DNA of 64,000 nucleotides from Mycobacterium parascrofulaceum ATCC BAA-614 (GCF_000164135.1 NZ_GG770554.1:107957-171956), one strand, 5' to 3'. Counted from the first letter of the stretch, positions 33,163 to 42,145 are shown. Notes: generated by a model from the sequence alone, not told the origin. A program made the numbers and translations.

Positions 33163-33930
33163 ATGTATGACATGCCCGACGAGATCGACGTCCGTGCCGA
33201 CGGCGCGCTGCGGATCATCACCCTGAACCGGCCGGACTCGCTCAATTCGGTCAACGACAACCTGCACGTCGGGCTCGCCCGGCTATGGCAGCGGCTGACC
33301 GATGATCCCACCGCCCGCGCCGCCGTCATCACCGGCGCCGGGCGGGCATTTTCGGCGGGCGGCGACTTCGCGTACCTCAAGGAGTTGTCCGAAGACGCCG
33401 ATCTGCGCGCCAAGACCATTCGGGACGGCCGCGAGATCGTGCTGGGCATGGCCCGGTGTCGAATTCCTGTGGTGGCGGCGGTGAATGGGCCCGCGGTCGG
33501 GCTCGGCTGCAGCCTGGTCGCGCTCAGCGACATCGTCTACATCGCCGAAGACGCCTACCTGGCCGACCCGCACGTGCAGGTGGGTTTGGTGGCCGCCGAC
33601 GGTGGTCCGCTGACCTGGCCGCTGCACATCAGCCTGCTGCTGGCCAAGGAATACGCGCTGACCGGCACCCGAATCAAAGCCGGGCGGGCCGTGGAACTCG
33701 GATTGGCCAACCACGTGGCGGCCGACCCGGTCGCGGAGGCGATGGCCTGCGCCGCAAAGATTTTGGAGCTGCCCCAGCAGGCCGTCGAGAGTACCAAGCG
33801 GGTGCTCAACATCCATCTGGAGCGCGCCGTGCTCGCCAGCCTGGACTATGCCCTCTCGGCCGAACACCAGTCGTTCACGACCGACGACTTCCGGTCGATC
33901 GTCACCAAGCTGGCGGAGGGCAAGAACTGA
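33163..33930 (+). CDS. Enoyl-CoA hydratase/isomerase-family protein
   Basis: A 255-residue crotonase-fold protein. The oxyanion hole segments are AFSAGGDFAYLKE and NGPAVGLGCSLVALSDI. The catalytic-loop region is DPHVQVGLVAADGGPLTWPL, where the first Glu of hydratases is not obvious but the Asp is kept, which may shift the chemistry to isomerisation or retro-aldol type. It follows the dehydrogenase pair with 1 bp spacing and completes hydration of the enoyl-CoA. Confidence 0.9.
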   Translation: MYDMPDEIDVRADGALRIITLNRPDSLNSVNDNLHVGLARLWQRLTDDPTARAAVITGAGRAFSAGGDFAYLKELSEDADLRAKTIRDGREIVLGMARCRIPVVAAVNGPAVGLGCSLVALSDIVYIAEDAYLADPHVQVGLVAADGGPLTWPLHISLLLAKEYALTGTRIKAGRAVELGLANHVAADPVAEAMACAAKILELPQQAVESTKRVLNIHLERAVLASLDYALSAEHQSFTTDDFRSIVTKLAEGKN

Positions 33931-33960
33931 GCCCGGCGGGCAAGGAGGCCGGGTTCGCGA

Positions 33961-34818
33961 TCAGTCGTGCGGCCGCAGGAAGTCGCGCATCACCCGGTCG
34001 AACTTGTCGGGCTCCTCGATGAACGGCATGTGGGCGCTCGATTCGAAGAACTCGAACCGCGACCCGGGGATGCGCCGGTGCATGGCCCACATGTGTTCGG
34101 GCACGCATTCGTCGAACCTGCCGGCGAGGATGAGGGTGGGCAGCGCGATTTCGGCTAGCCGGTCGAACACGTCCCAGTCGCGGATCGTCCCGACGATGTG
34201 AAAGTCGCTCGGCCCGAACATGGTCTCGAAGATCTCGGTCCCCATAGCGGCGAAGGCCGCCAAAAGCTCTGGTGGCCAGGGCCGCACGCGACACAGGTAG
34301 GTTTCGTTCCAGGTCCGGATCGCGTCCTGGTATTCGGCGGTGTGCGTCGTCCCGGCGGCTTCGTGGCGGTCGATGGCCGATTGCGTCGCCGGATCGAGTT
34401 CGCCTTTCAGGCGGGCCACCATCTCCGAAAACTGCGGTATGGACGCGATGCTGTTCGAGATGATCAGGCTGACTGCCCCGGACGTCACGTCGAGCGCGTA
34501 CTGCTGCGCCAGCATCCCGCCCCACGAGTTTCCGAAGACGTGGAACCGGTCGAGGCCAAGACCCGTTACCACGGCGTCCATTTCGGCGACCGACCGCTGC
34601 ATGGTCCACAGTTCGCGGTCGGACGGGCGCTCCGAAGCGCCGCAGCCCAGCTGATCCCAGAAGACGACCTCCCGCTCGTCGCCCAGCCGTTCCAACGAGC
34701 GCAGGTAGCTATGCGGCAGACCGGGCCCGCCGTGCACCACCAGCAGGGGAAGGCCCGCGCCGCCGCCGATGCGCTTGAACCACACGTTGCCGCCCGGGAC
34801 CGCGATGGTGCCCTCCAT
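33961..34818 (-). CDS. Proline iminopeptidase-like alpha/beta hydrolase
   Basis: A 285-residue alpha/beta hydrolase of the S33/proline iminopeptidase type: VHGGPGLPHSYL (oxyanion), DQLGCGASERP, nucleophile FGNSWGGMLAQQ, Asp in LAGRFDECVPE and His in SSAHMPFIEEP. The ATG at 34818 begins the fold; an upstream in-frame extension is open to 34914 but reads non-native. Divergent from the thiolase, sharing the 34933-34947 palindrome. It may cleave an amide or ester intermediate rather than peptides. Confidence 0.85.
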   Translation of the reverse strand: MEGTIAVPGGNVWFKRIGGGAGLPLLVVHGGPGLPHSYLRSLERLGDEREVVFWDQLGCGASERPSDRELWTMQRSVAEMDAVVTGLGLDRFHVFGNSWGGMLAQQYALDVTSGAVSLIISNSIASIPQFSEMVARLKGELDPATQSAIDRHEAAGTTHTAEYQDAIRTWNETYLCRVRPWPPELLAAFAAMGTEIFETMFGPSDFHIVGTIRDWDVFDRLAEIALPTLILAGRFDECVPEHMWAMHRRIPGSRFEFFESSAHMPFIEEPDKFDRVMRDFLRPHD

Positions 34819-34932
34819 GGCCCTCCCAAACTTGGCGAGCAGACGCAAACTCGCGCCTTGCGATGCCGGTATATGCGATTTTGCGACTGCTCGCGAATCC
34901 AGCTCTCCTTGCAACGCTGACTCTCAGAATGA

Positions 34933-34947
34933 GAGAATAGTGTTCTC
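34933..34947. promoter_or_regulatory. GAGAATA-G-TGTTCTC operator, copy 2
   Basis: Same palindrome as 29705-29719 with one arm mismatch, in the gap between the divergent hydrolase and thiolase genes. It places these two units and the ferredoxin and CoA-ligase units under one regulator. Confidence 0.65.
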
Positions 34948-35003
34948 ATCACTTGCGGGGGCTCACCGGTACCCCGCCACGCTCGCCGAAGTGGAGAAGA
35001 CCC

Positions 35004-36143
35004 GTGCCCGAAGCCGTCATCGTGTCCGCCCTGCGCACCCCGATTGGCACCGCCCGAAAGGGCACCTTGCGCGACACCAGCGCCTTCGACCTGGCGCATC
35101 ACGTGGTGAGTGAGGCGGCCAGGGACCTGGACCCGGCGCAGGTGGACGATGTGATCCTGGGCGAGGGACTTTACGGCGGCGGCGTCGTCGCGCGCCATGC
35201 GGCGATCACCGCCGGCCTGACCGAGGTGCCCGGCTTGGCCAATAATCGCCACTGCGCGGCCGGCCAGGCGGCGGTGCAGAGCGCGGCGGCAAGCGTGCGC
35301 GCCGGGATGGACCGGCTCGTCATCGCCGGTGGCGTCAATTCCGCCTCCACGTCGCCCCGGTCGCGGATGCAGGTGGACGGCGAATGGGTCGACTGGTTCC
35401 CCCCGACGCACCCGGACAGTCCCGAGGCGCCGAACATGGATATGTCGATCACCGTCGGCTGGAACGCCGCGGTCGAGGCCGGTGTGAGCCGCGAGGAGAT
35501 GGACGCGTGGGCGCTGCGGTCCCATCGCAACGCCATCGCCGCGATCGACGAGGGTCGCTTCAAAGAAGAGATCGTGCCGATCGAGACGCCGCACGGGCTG
35601 TTCGCGGTCGACGAACACCCGCGTCGCGACACCACCATGGAGAAGCTGGCCGCGCTCAAGCCGCTGCACCCCGAAATCGAGGGCTTCTCCATCACCGCGG
35701 GCAATGCCTGCGGCGCCAACGACGGTGCCGCCGTGCTGACAATCGCGAGTGACCAGCTTGGGCTGCCGGCGCTGGCCACCGTGCGGTCCTGGGCCTCCGT
35801 CGGCGTCGATCCCGCCGTCACCGGGTTGGCGCCGGTGCGCGCGATCCCCAAAGCCCTTGACCGAGCTGGTCTTTCGTTGCCGGACGTGGACCTGTTCGAG
35901 ATCAACGAGGCCTTCGCCGCCATGTGCGTGGCGACCGTCAAGCTGCTCGATCTGGACCCGGACACGGTCAATGTGAGCGGCAGCGGCTGCTCATTGGGGC
36001 ACCCGGTCGCAGCGACCGGCGCCCGGATGCTGGTGACGCTCGTCTACGAATTGCGCCGCCGCGGTGGCGGAATCGGCGTCGCTGCCATGTGCGCGGGCGG
36101 CGGCATGGGGGTTGCGACGGTGATCGAGGTTCCGGCCCCCTAA
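35004..36143 (+). CDS. Thiolase (acetyl-CoA acyltransferase)
   Basis: A 379-residue thiolase. The acyl-enzyme Cys is in NNRHCAAGQAAVQSA (near residue 90), the NEAFA motif is present, and the catalytic His and second Cys are in CSLGHPVAATGARM and MCAGGGMG. It cleaves 3-ketoacyl-CoA to acyl-CoA plus acetyl- or propionyl-CoA. GTG start with GGAGAAG upstream. The MeaB GTPase follows with no spacing, a link between chain cleavage producing propionyl-CoA-type units and B12 mutase maintenance. Confidence 0.92.
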   Translation: MPEAVIVSALRTPIGTARKGTLRDTSAFDLAHHVVSEAARDLDPAQVDDVILGEGLYGGGVVARHAAITAGLTEVPGLANNRHCAAGQAAVQSAAASVRAGMDRLVIAGGVNSASTSPRSRMQVDGEWVDWFPPTHPDSPEAPNMDMSITVGWNAAVEAGVSREEMDAWALRSHRNAIAAIDEGRFKEEIVPIETPHGLFAVDEHPRRDTTMEKLAALKPLHPEIEGFSITAGNACGANDGAAVLTIASDQLGLPALATVRSWASVGVDPAVTGLAPVRAIPKALDRAGLSLPDVDLFEINEAFAAMCVATVKLLDLDPDTVNVSGSGCSLGHPVAATGARMLVTLVYELRRRGGGIGVAAMCAGGGMGVATVIEVPAP

Positions 36144-37022
36144 ATGGAGATCGCCGATCTGCTCGCGAGCGCTCGCAACGGATCTCCGCGTGCGGCGGGC
36201 CGGCTCCTTTCCCTGGTCGAGGGCGAGCGCCGCGACGAGGTGCTGGCGAGCATCGAACCCGGTCCGGTGGCCGTCGTGGGCGTCACCGGGCCGCCGGGGG
36301 CGGGCAAGTCGACGACGATCGCCGCCCTGGTCGGCGCCTACCGGAAGCGCGGGTCCCGGGTGGCGGTCTTGGCCGTGGACCCGTCGTCACCCTTCAGCGG
36401 CGGCGCGCTGCTGGGTGATCGGATACGAATGGCCGCGCATATCAACGACTCCGACGTGCTGATCAGGTCGGTGGCGACCCGCGGCCATCTGGGGGGACTG
36501 GCCGCCGCCGTCCCCGCCGCCATCCGGCTGCTCGGCGCCATCGGCTACCGCGTCGTCCTGCTGGAGACGGTGGGGGTGGGGCAGTCCGAGATCGAGATCG
36601 CCGCGGTTGCCGATCCCACCGTCGTCATCCTCAATCCGGGTGCGGGCGACGCGGTTCAGGCCGCCAAGGCGGGGGTGCTCGAGGTGGCCGACATCGTGGT
36701 GGTGAACAAGGCCGACCGCGACGGCGCCCAACAGACCGTGCGGGACCTGCGGGCCGAAACCGACGCCCCGATCGTCAGCCTCGTCGCCGACCGCGGCGAA
36801 GGGGTCACCGAGCTGATGGCCGCCATCGAGGACCATCACCGCGCCGACAGTCGTGCCCGCCGACTGGCCCGCGCGCGAGCCCAGATCCTGTCGCTCGCGC
36901 AGACCCGGCTGCGCAGCAGGCCGGACCTCGATCGGCTCGCCGAAGCGGTCGTCGACGGTGACCAGGACCCCTACTCGGCGGCCGAGCACCTGCTTTCGCC
37001 GACCATCGGCGAGCAGGACTAG
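36144..37022 (+). CDS. meaB: MeaB/ArgK-type GTPase, mutase chaperone
   Basis: A 292-residue G3E GTPase. Walker A is GVTGPPGAGKST (residues 46-57), followed by VDPSSPFSGGALLGDRIRM, switch ETVGVGQSEIEIA and the guanine motif NKAD. Members load, protect and repair adenosylcobalamin in acyl-CoA mutases. The start codon directly follows the thiolase stop. The only mutase in the window is the split one at 14864-16863, so this may be its chaperone, although a housekeeping methylmalonyl-CoA mutase elsewhere could also be the client. Confidence 0.93.
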   Translation: MEIADLLASARNGSPRAAGRLLSLVEGERRDEVLASIEPGPVAVVGVTGPPGAGKSTTIAALVGAYRKRGSRVAVLAVDPSSPFSGGALLGDRIRMAAHINDSDVLIRSVATRGHLGGLAAAVPAAIRLLGAIGYRVVLLETVGVGQSEIEIAAVADPTVVILNPGAGDAVQAAKAGVLEVADIVVVNKADRDGAQQTVRDLRAETDAPIVSLVADRGEGVTELMAAIEDHHRADSRARRLARARAQILSLAQTRLRSRPDLDRLAEAVVDGDQDPYSAAEHLLSPTIGEQD

Positions 37023-37028
37023 CGGCGC

Positions 37029-37052
37029 CGTTGTCCCCCGATTGGGGGAACG
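37029..37052 (+). terminator. Hairpin downstream of meaB
   Basis: CGTT-GT-CCCCC-GATT-GGGGG-AACG forms a 5-bp G/C stem with a GATT loop, a two-base bulge and four more pairs, starting 7 bp after the stop codon. No U-run follows, as is common in mycobacteria. Confidence 0.5.
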
Positions 37053-37163
37053 GTCATTCATCCCGTTCGCGGACCGATCGGCGGAGGTCGGGCCGGGCGA
37101 ATCTCCTTAGGTTGATCTCGTGCTGAACGGCACGATCTCGCGACGAGTTAGGAGACCTGGCAC

Positions 37164-38078
37164 ATGGCTCGCACACCCGAACTGCCGGCCGCAAACGTTG
37201 GCGAGCAGCTGGAGCTGTACCGCCGGATGTGGGTCCTGCGGCTGCTTGACATGGCGCTGGAAGAGTCGCGCATCGACGGTCTGCTCGACGGCCCCATGGT
37301 GGCCGCATTCGGCCAAGAGGCCCTGGCTGTCGGCGCCGTCGCCGCGCTTCGGCCCGGCGACGTCATGAGCACCGCGATCCGCCATTTCGAGCACGCCAGG
37401 CAGGTCGGCCGTGTCCTTCCGTTGGGCCCGGCCATCGCCGAAATGATCGCGCCGAGCAGGGCCGCCGTCGCCGATGCACAGGAAAGCCCGTTCGCCACGG
37501 AATGGAAGCAAATCTTCGCGACGTCGGACCCGCTGCGGAAGTCGATCCTGTTCGCGCTCGGCGACGCCTACGCGCAGCGGCTGGCCGGTGCGGGCGGGGT
37601 CACGCTGTGCGTGGTCGGAACCGATGCTGTGGACTCCGCCGAGTTCAAGTCGGCCGCATCCATCGCGCTGTCGTGGCGGCTTCCGGTGGTGTTCGTCGTG
37701 GAAAACATCCGCGACGGTTCGGGTGTGCGCCGGGGCCCTCGTGAGCGGCACGGATTACCGGTGCTCTCGGCTGACGGCAAAGACGTTGAGGCAGTTCATG
37801 ACTCGGTCACCCGGGCGGTGCGGCGCGCTAGTGTGGGTGAGGGCCCCACCATGGTGGAGGCCGTCACCTACCGCACCAATCACCCCGCAGGGGTCGACCC
37901 GTTGGTCTTCGCCAGGCGACGGCTGACCCGCGCCGGCGTGAGCGCCGGCCACCTCTACGAGGTGGAACGTCGGGCCCGCCACCTGGTGGCCGAGGCTGCG
38001 GCCGTCGCCAACGCGCTGCTGCGCTCCGAGGGGCCGGCGCCGGTCAGCGAGCCCGGCCACCCGGCGGCCGCTAGCTGA
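37164..38078 (+). CDS. Degenerate E1-alpha (TPP-dependent dehydrogenase) homologue
   Basis: A 304-residue homologue of the alpha subunit of 2-oxoacid dehydrogenase E1. The N-terminal helices (ELYRRMWVLRLLDMALEESRIDGLLDGPMVAAFGQEALAVGAVAAL) and the late strand (SWRLPVVFVVENIRDG) match. The thiamine-diphosphate motif, normally GDG...NN, reads GTD...EN, so Mg2+/TPP binding is probably lost or altered. No E1-beta or E2 gene follows. A regulatory or scaffold role, or a decaying gene, are the options. TAGGAGA precedes the ATG. Confidence 0.75.
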   Translation: MARTPELPAANVGEQLELYRRMWVLRLLDMALEESRIDGLLDGPMVAAFGQEALAVGAVAALRPGDVMSTAIRHFEHARQVGRVLPLGPAIAEMIAPSRAAVADAQESPFATEWKQIFATSDPLRKSILFALGDAYAQRLAGAGGVTLCVVGTDAVDSAEFKSAASIALSWRLPVVFVVENIRDGSGVRRGPRERHGLPVLSADGKDVEAVHDSVTRAVRRASVGEGPTMVEAVTYRTNHPAGVDPLVFARRRLTRAGVSAGHLYEVERRARHLVAEAAAVANALLRSEGPAPVSEPGHPAAAS

Positions 38079-38676
38079 GCAGACCTTGCCGCATCGCCTC
38101 GGCCACCGCGGCCGCGCGATCGCTGACGCCCAGCTTCTCGTAGAGGCGTTGGACGTGGGTCTTGACCGTCGACGGCGCCACGTTGAGCACCTCTCGTTCT
38201 CGCGCGCTGAGCACGGGGCCGGTCGGTGCTGCCCGATGACGGATCTCCGCGGTGAGGCCTCCGACGAGCGCCGGCGCCACCACGTCGCGCCCTTGCGCGC
38301 AGTCCAGCACGGCCTTGACGATCTCGCTGCGCGTCGAGTCCTTCAGCACGAACCCGGCGGCGCCCTGCTGCAGCGCCTGGTACACGATGGCGGGCTCGTC
38401 ATGCGCCGAAATGAGCAGCGCCCGGGTCGGCAGCTCCTGACTCCGCACCGCCGCCGCGACCTGCCCACCGTCCATGCCGGGCATCCGGTAGTCGAGCAAA
38501 GCGACGTCCGGCACGCGTTCCTTGATCAGCTCCAGCGCCGCCGCGCCGTCGTCGGCCTCGCCGATCACGGTGACCGAGCCGCTGGACGACAGGGCGCGCA
38601 CGACGCCTTCACGAAACAGGGGGTGATCGTCGCCAACTACCACCCGCACCTTTTCCGGCGTCGCTGGGCTGGCCAT
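38071..38676 (-). CDS. NarL/LuxR-type response regulator with a shortened HTH
   Basis: A 201-residue response regulator. The receiver domain is normal: VVVGDDHPLFREG with the acidic pocket, LLDYRMPGMDG with the phosphoacceptor Asp, and FVLKDS with the Lys. The output domain begins LSAREREVL and jumps at once to NVAPSTVKTHVQRLYEKLGVSDRAAAVAEAM. The usual 17-19 residues between EREVL and the recognition region, containing the second helix of the LuxR fold, are missing in frame. DNA binding is therefore doubtful. Partner kinase is the divergent gene at 38784. ATG at 38676 chosen; TTG at 38697 possible. Confidence 0.85.
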   Translation of the reverse strand: MASPATPEKVRVVVGDDHPLFREGVVRALSSSGSVTVIGEADDGAAALELIKERVPDVALLDYRMPGMDGGQVAAAVRSQELPTRALLISAHDEPAIVYQALQQGAAGFVLKDSTRSEIVKAVLDCAQGRDVVAPALVGGLTAEIRHRAAPTGPVLSAREREVLNVAPSTVKTHVQRLYEKLGVSDRAAAVAEAMRQGLLS

Positions 38677-38783
38677 GGCGATGAGTCTAGCCCGCAAAGC
38701 GCCGGCGGCAATCTGCGGAAACGCTGATGCGGCCCGGTGGGAGTTGCCCCGGCGGAACCGCCGGGGATGAGTACTGTGTTCGC

Positions 38784-40004
38784 GTGGCGGTCGCTAGTGA
38801 CGCGGAACTGGCGCGGGTGCGCAGGCTTCATCAGCTGCGCTCGTATCGGCTCGCGTCACTGCTCCGGATCGGTGTCGTGGCCTTGATGATCGCTGCGATG
38901 CTCACCGACACCCGCCGCTCCGAGTGGCCCCAGCAAAGCGTGTTGATCGTCGCGTATGCCATGGTGGCGATGTGCGCTCTGGCGCTCGCTTTTTCGCGGA
39001 CCCGGCGATGGCTCGGACGGGGCCGCCTGGCCGCCGTCGGCGGCCTGGAGCCGTTCGCGTTCACCGTCATCGACGTTATCGTGCTGACGGTCTTCCAAGT
39101 GTTGTCGACCAACGGGCTGCATCCGTTGCTCATCATGACGGCGCTGCCGATCCTGATCGGGCTCGACGTTTCGTCGCGGCGAGCGGCCGTGGTGCTGATC
39201 TTTTCGATGGCGGGGTTCGCGATTGCGGTGCTCGAGGATCCGGAGATGGTCGGCAAGATCGGCGCCACCGAGGCCACTTTCCGGTTCCTGCTGTACGCGT
39301 TCTTGTGTGTCACAGCGTTTGTCGCCGTTCGTGTCGAGGAGCGGCATGCCCGGTCGGTGGCCGGACTCAGCGCACTGCGCGAAGAATTGCTCGCCCAGAC
39401 GATGGCCGCGTCCGACGTCGAGCAGCGGCGAATCTCGGAATCCATTCACGACGGGCCGCTGCAGGACATCTTGGCGGTGCGTCAAGAACTCGTCGAGCTC
39501 GGCGCGGCGCTGCCCGATGACGACCGAATAGGGCGCGCGCTGTCCGGTCTCCAGACGGCGTCGGAACGACTGCGGCAGGCGACGTTCGAGTTGCATCCGG
39601 CCGTCCTCGAGCAGGTCGGCCTCGCGGCCGCGGTCCAGCAGTTGGCCACATTCGCCGCCCCGCGATCGGGCATCGAGATCACGACCGACATCGACTACCC
39701 GACTCGTGGGGACATCGATCCGGTGGTGTTCGGTGTGGTGCGCGAGTTGTTGTCCAACGTCGTGCAACATTCCCGGGCCCGCAGCGCCTCGATCATGCTC
39801 GGGATCACCGACGGCACCTGCGTCTTGCATGTGGTCGACGATGGTGTGGGATTCAACGACGAGACCGTGGCGCGCCGCCTGGGCGAGGGACACATCGGAT
39901 TGGCGTCACACCGGACGCGCGTGGAGGCCGCCGGCGGGACGCTCGTCATGCTCGACAGCCCGGTGGGAACCCACATCTGCGTCGAGCTGCCGATCGCGAA
40001 ATAG
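38784..40004 (+). CDS. NarL-type sensor histidine kinase
   Basis: An approximately 406-residue membrane sensor kinase. About six hydrophobic segments (IGVVALMIAAML; VLIVAYAMVAMCALALAF; FTVIDVIVLTVFQVL; LLIMTALPILIGL; VVLIFSMAGFAIAVL; FLLYAFLCVTAFVAV) precede a HisKA_3 box (RRISESIHDGPLQDILAVRQEL, phospho-His) and a HATPase (VVRELLSNVVQHSRA N-box; VVDDGVGF; EGHIGLASHRTRVEAAGG). It senses through the membrane part; the signal is unknown. The GTG at 38784 is preferred; an ATG at 38727 adds a non-protein-like lead. Divergent from its regulator, an unusual order for this family. Confidence 0.88.
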   Translation: MAVASDAELARVRRLHQLRSYRLASLLRIGVVALMIAAMLTDTRRSEWPQQSVLIVAYAMVAMCALALAFSRTRRWLGRGRLAAVGGLEPFAFTVIDVIVLTVFQVLSTNGLHPLLIMTALPILIGLDVSSRRAAVVLIFSMAGFAIAVLEDPEMVGKIGATEATFRFLLYAFLCVTAFVAVRVEERHARSVAGLSALREELLAQTMAASDVEQRRISESIHDGPLQDILAVRQELVELGAALPDDDRIGRALSGLQTASERLRQATFELHPAVLEQVGLAAAVQQLATFAAPRSGIEITTDIDYPTRGDIDPVVFGVVRELLSNVVQHSRARSASIMLGITDGTCVLHVVDDGVGFNDETVARRLGEGHIGLASHRTRVEAAGGTLVMLDSPVGTHICVELPIAK

Positions 40005-40032
40005 ATCACGATCTTGTGGGTAAGCCCATGGG

Positions 40033-40494
40033 ATGCAACCCAACATCGACCTCGTCCGCGAGTACATGGAGATCTCCTACGCCCCCGGCCGCGCCAGCGC
40101 GCAGGCCGTGTCGCACCTGTGCGCCCCGAACAACCGTTTCATCGCTCCCACCACGTTCCCCGGCATCCACACGCTCGAGGCGTACGCCGAAGACCACGGC
40201 CGGCTCATGGAGCAGGTGAACGACCTGCACATCGTCAGCTTCGACGTACTGTTCGCCGACGCGGATCGGGTTTGCTTGCGCTACACGGCCGAGGGGGCAC
40301 ACCGAGGGAAACCGCACGGGGATATTCAGCCGACCGGCCGAACGGCCCGTTGGTCGGCGGCCGCCCTCTTCCAGGTGCGGGACGGGAAGCTCGTCGAATT
40401 CATCAAAGAGTGGAACAAGTTATCGATGTGGGAACAGCTGGGCTGGCCTGCGGAAGAGTGCCTGACCGCGGGGGAATCGGCCGCCGCCAGCTGA
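40033..40494 (+). CDS. SnoaL/NTF2-like ester cyclase-family protein
   Basis: A 153-residue NTF2-fold protein: NIDLVREYMEISYAPGRASAQAVSHLCAPNNRFIAPTTFPGIHTLEAYAEDHGRLMEQVNDLHIVSFDVLFADADRVCLRYTAEGAH...RWSAAALFQVRDGKLVEFIKEWNKLSMWEQLGW. This is the SnoaL-like layout, often annotated ester cyclase. It follows the sensor kinase by 28 bp and is convergent with the flavoprotein. Function is not predictable beyond binding a small hydrophobic molecule. Confidence 0.8.
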   Translation: MQPNIDLVREYMEISYAPGRASAQAVSHLCAPNNRFIAPTTFPGIHTLEAYAEDHGRLMEQVNDLHIVSFDVLFADADRVCLRYTAEGAHRGKPHGDIQPTGRTARWSAAALFQVRDGKLVEFIKEWNKLSMWEQLGWPAEECLTAGESAAAS

Positions 40495-40517
40495 TCGCGC
40501 GGCGAGCAGATGGCCCG

Positions 40518-42131
40518 CTACTTCAGGTCCACGGATTTCCCGGTGGCGGCCGCGTATCCGGCACGGTAGCCGAAAACCATTGCGGGGCCCAGCGTTCCGC
40601 CGGCGCCGCCGTAGGCCCGTCCCGTGGCGCCGCCCATCGCGTTGCCGGCGGCGAACAGGCCCGGTATGGGTTCCCCGCCGACGTGCAGCACGCGCCCGTC
40701 GCGGTCGGTGCGCGGCCCGCCCTTGGTGCCCATCGCGCCGATCGACACCGGCACCGCGTAGTAGGGCGCGGTGTCGATCGGGCCGAGGGTCTTGCCTGCG
40801 AGCGTGGTCGCGCTGTCGTCGCCCCAGTAGCCGTCGTAGGCGCTCGAGCCGCGCCCGAAGTCGGGATCGGCGCCGGCGGCCACGTGGCGGTTCCACGCCT
40901 CGACGGTGGCCATCAGCCCGGCCGCGTCGATCCCGGCCTTGGCCGCCAGCTCGGCGAGGTCCGCCGACTCGCAGAACCAGTCCGGAACGGGCTGCCCGGG
41001 TTCGATGCCCAGGAATCCATAGCGCTGCAGGTGAATTGAGTCGAAGACCATCCACCCGCGGTCGTTGACGTACCCGCCGCGGGGATCGAGGTAGTGAAAT
41101 GCGCCGGCCATGGAGTTGTAGTCGCACGCCTCGTTGACGAAGCGGCGCCCGGCCGAGTTGACGATGATGCTCCGCGGCCGCGTCCGTTCCAGCCGTACGC
41201 TGCGGCTGCGTGGCTTGCCTTCGATGGTGTCGCCGGGGATCTGGACGATCGGCACCCACCAGGCCTCGCCCATGTTGGCCAGGTCCGCTCCGTGCGCCAT
41301 CGCCATCCGCAGGCCGTCCCCGGTGTTGTTGGGCGGGGACACCGCGCCGTGCATCGGGCCGCGCAGAAATGCCTGCACCAGACCCGGATCCCACTCGAAG
41401 CCACCCACACCGAGGACGACCCCGCGGCGCGCGCGCACGTTGATCGTTCGCCCGGCCAACGCGATGCGCACTCCGACGATTTCTCCGTTCTCGGCGATGA
41501 GCTCTTGGGCCCGGGCGTCGGTGTGCGGTGTGATCCCGGCGTCGAGCAATCCCTTGAGCAGGCCAGCGATCAACGCCGTGCCGGCGACGCAGAGGTCGCT
41601 GCCTTGGTCGATCGTCACGTGCAGGCGCGCCCTGGTTTCGGCGTCGATACCGACGTTGGACCAGTCGGCGGGAAACGAGGTGATCCGCTTGCCCCACTCG
41701 CCGATCTGGTTCAGGTCGAACGGACCCGCGCTCAGTGAGCGGCCTCCGCCAGGCTGTCCGCCCGGCAGCTCCGGTCGGTAGTCGGGGAAGCCGGTGGCGA
41801 CCTCGAAGCGCAGACCACTGTGCGCCTCGACGAAGTCCAGCATCGCCGGACCGGTGTGCACGAAGGTGTCGACCAGCTCGTCGTCCATCGACCCGAGGGA
41901 CTGCGCGCGCAGGTAACGCAACGCGTCGGCGGGCGTCAATTCGCCGTCGCCGGAACGGTTGTGGGCGGGAATCCAGACGACGCCGCCCGACACGGCGGTG
42001 GTCCCGCCGACGGTCGGCGCCTTCTCGAAGACCTCCACCGCGGCCCCGGCCGCTGCCGCGGCGAGGGCGGCGGTGAGCCCGGCGCCACCACTGCCGAGCA
42101 CAACTACGTCGACTTGCATGTCCCACGACAT
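40518..42131 (-). CDS. KstD-like FAD-dependent dehydrogenase
   Basis: A 537-residue FAD-binding flavoprotein of the fumarate reductase/3-ketosteroid dehydrogenase family. FAD motif: VVVLGSGGAGLTAALAAAAAGA; then EKAPTVGGTTAVSGGVVWIP; C-terminal APYYAVPVSIGAMGTKGGPRTDRDGRVL and GRAYGGAGGTLGPAMVFGYRAG. Members desaturate ring A of 3-ketosteroids or related cyclohexanones. It is upstream of and probably co-transcribed with the IclR gene (14 bp) on the minus strand reading away from the mhp-like operon. Confidence 0.87.
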   Translation of the reverse strand: MSWDMQVDVVVLGSGGAGLTAALAAAAAGAAVEVFEKAPTVGGTTAVSGGVVWIPAHNRSGDGELTPADALRYLRAQSLGSMDDELVDTFVHTGPAMLDFVEAHSGLRFEVATGFPDYRPELPGGQPGGGRSLSAGPFDLNQIGEWGKRITSFPADWSNVGIDAETRARLHVTIDQGSDLCVAGTALIAGLLKGLLDAGITPHTDARAQELIAENGEIVGVRIALAGRTINVRARRGVVLGVGGFEWDPGLVQAFLRGPMHGAVSPPNNTGDGLRMAMAHGADLANMGEAWWVPIVQIPGDTIEGKPRSRSVRLERTRPRSIIVNSAGRRFVNEACDYNSMAGAFHYLDPRGGYVNDRGWMVFDSIHLQRYGFLGIEPGQPVPDWFCESADLAELAAKAGIDAAGLMATVEAWNRHVAAGADPDFGRGSSAYDGYWGDDSATTLAGKTLGPIDTAPYYAVPVSIGAMGTKGGPRTDRDGRVLHVGGEPIPGLFAAGNAMGGATGRAYGGAGGTLGPAMVFGYRAGYAAATGKSVDLK

Positions 42132-42145
42132 GGATTGATATCCCT

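Noticed and set aside
29705..34947. KstR box
   Set aside because: KstR sites have AAC-N2-GTT symmetry (even centre); these palindromes have an odd centre and GAGAATA arms.
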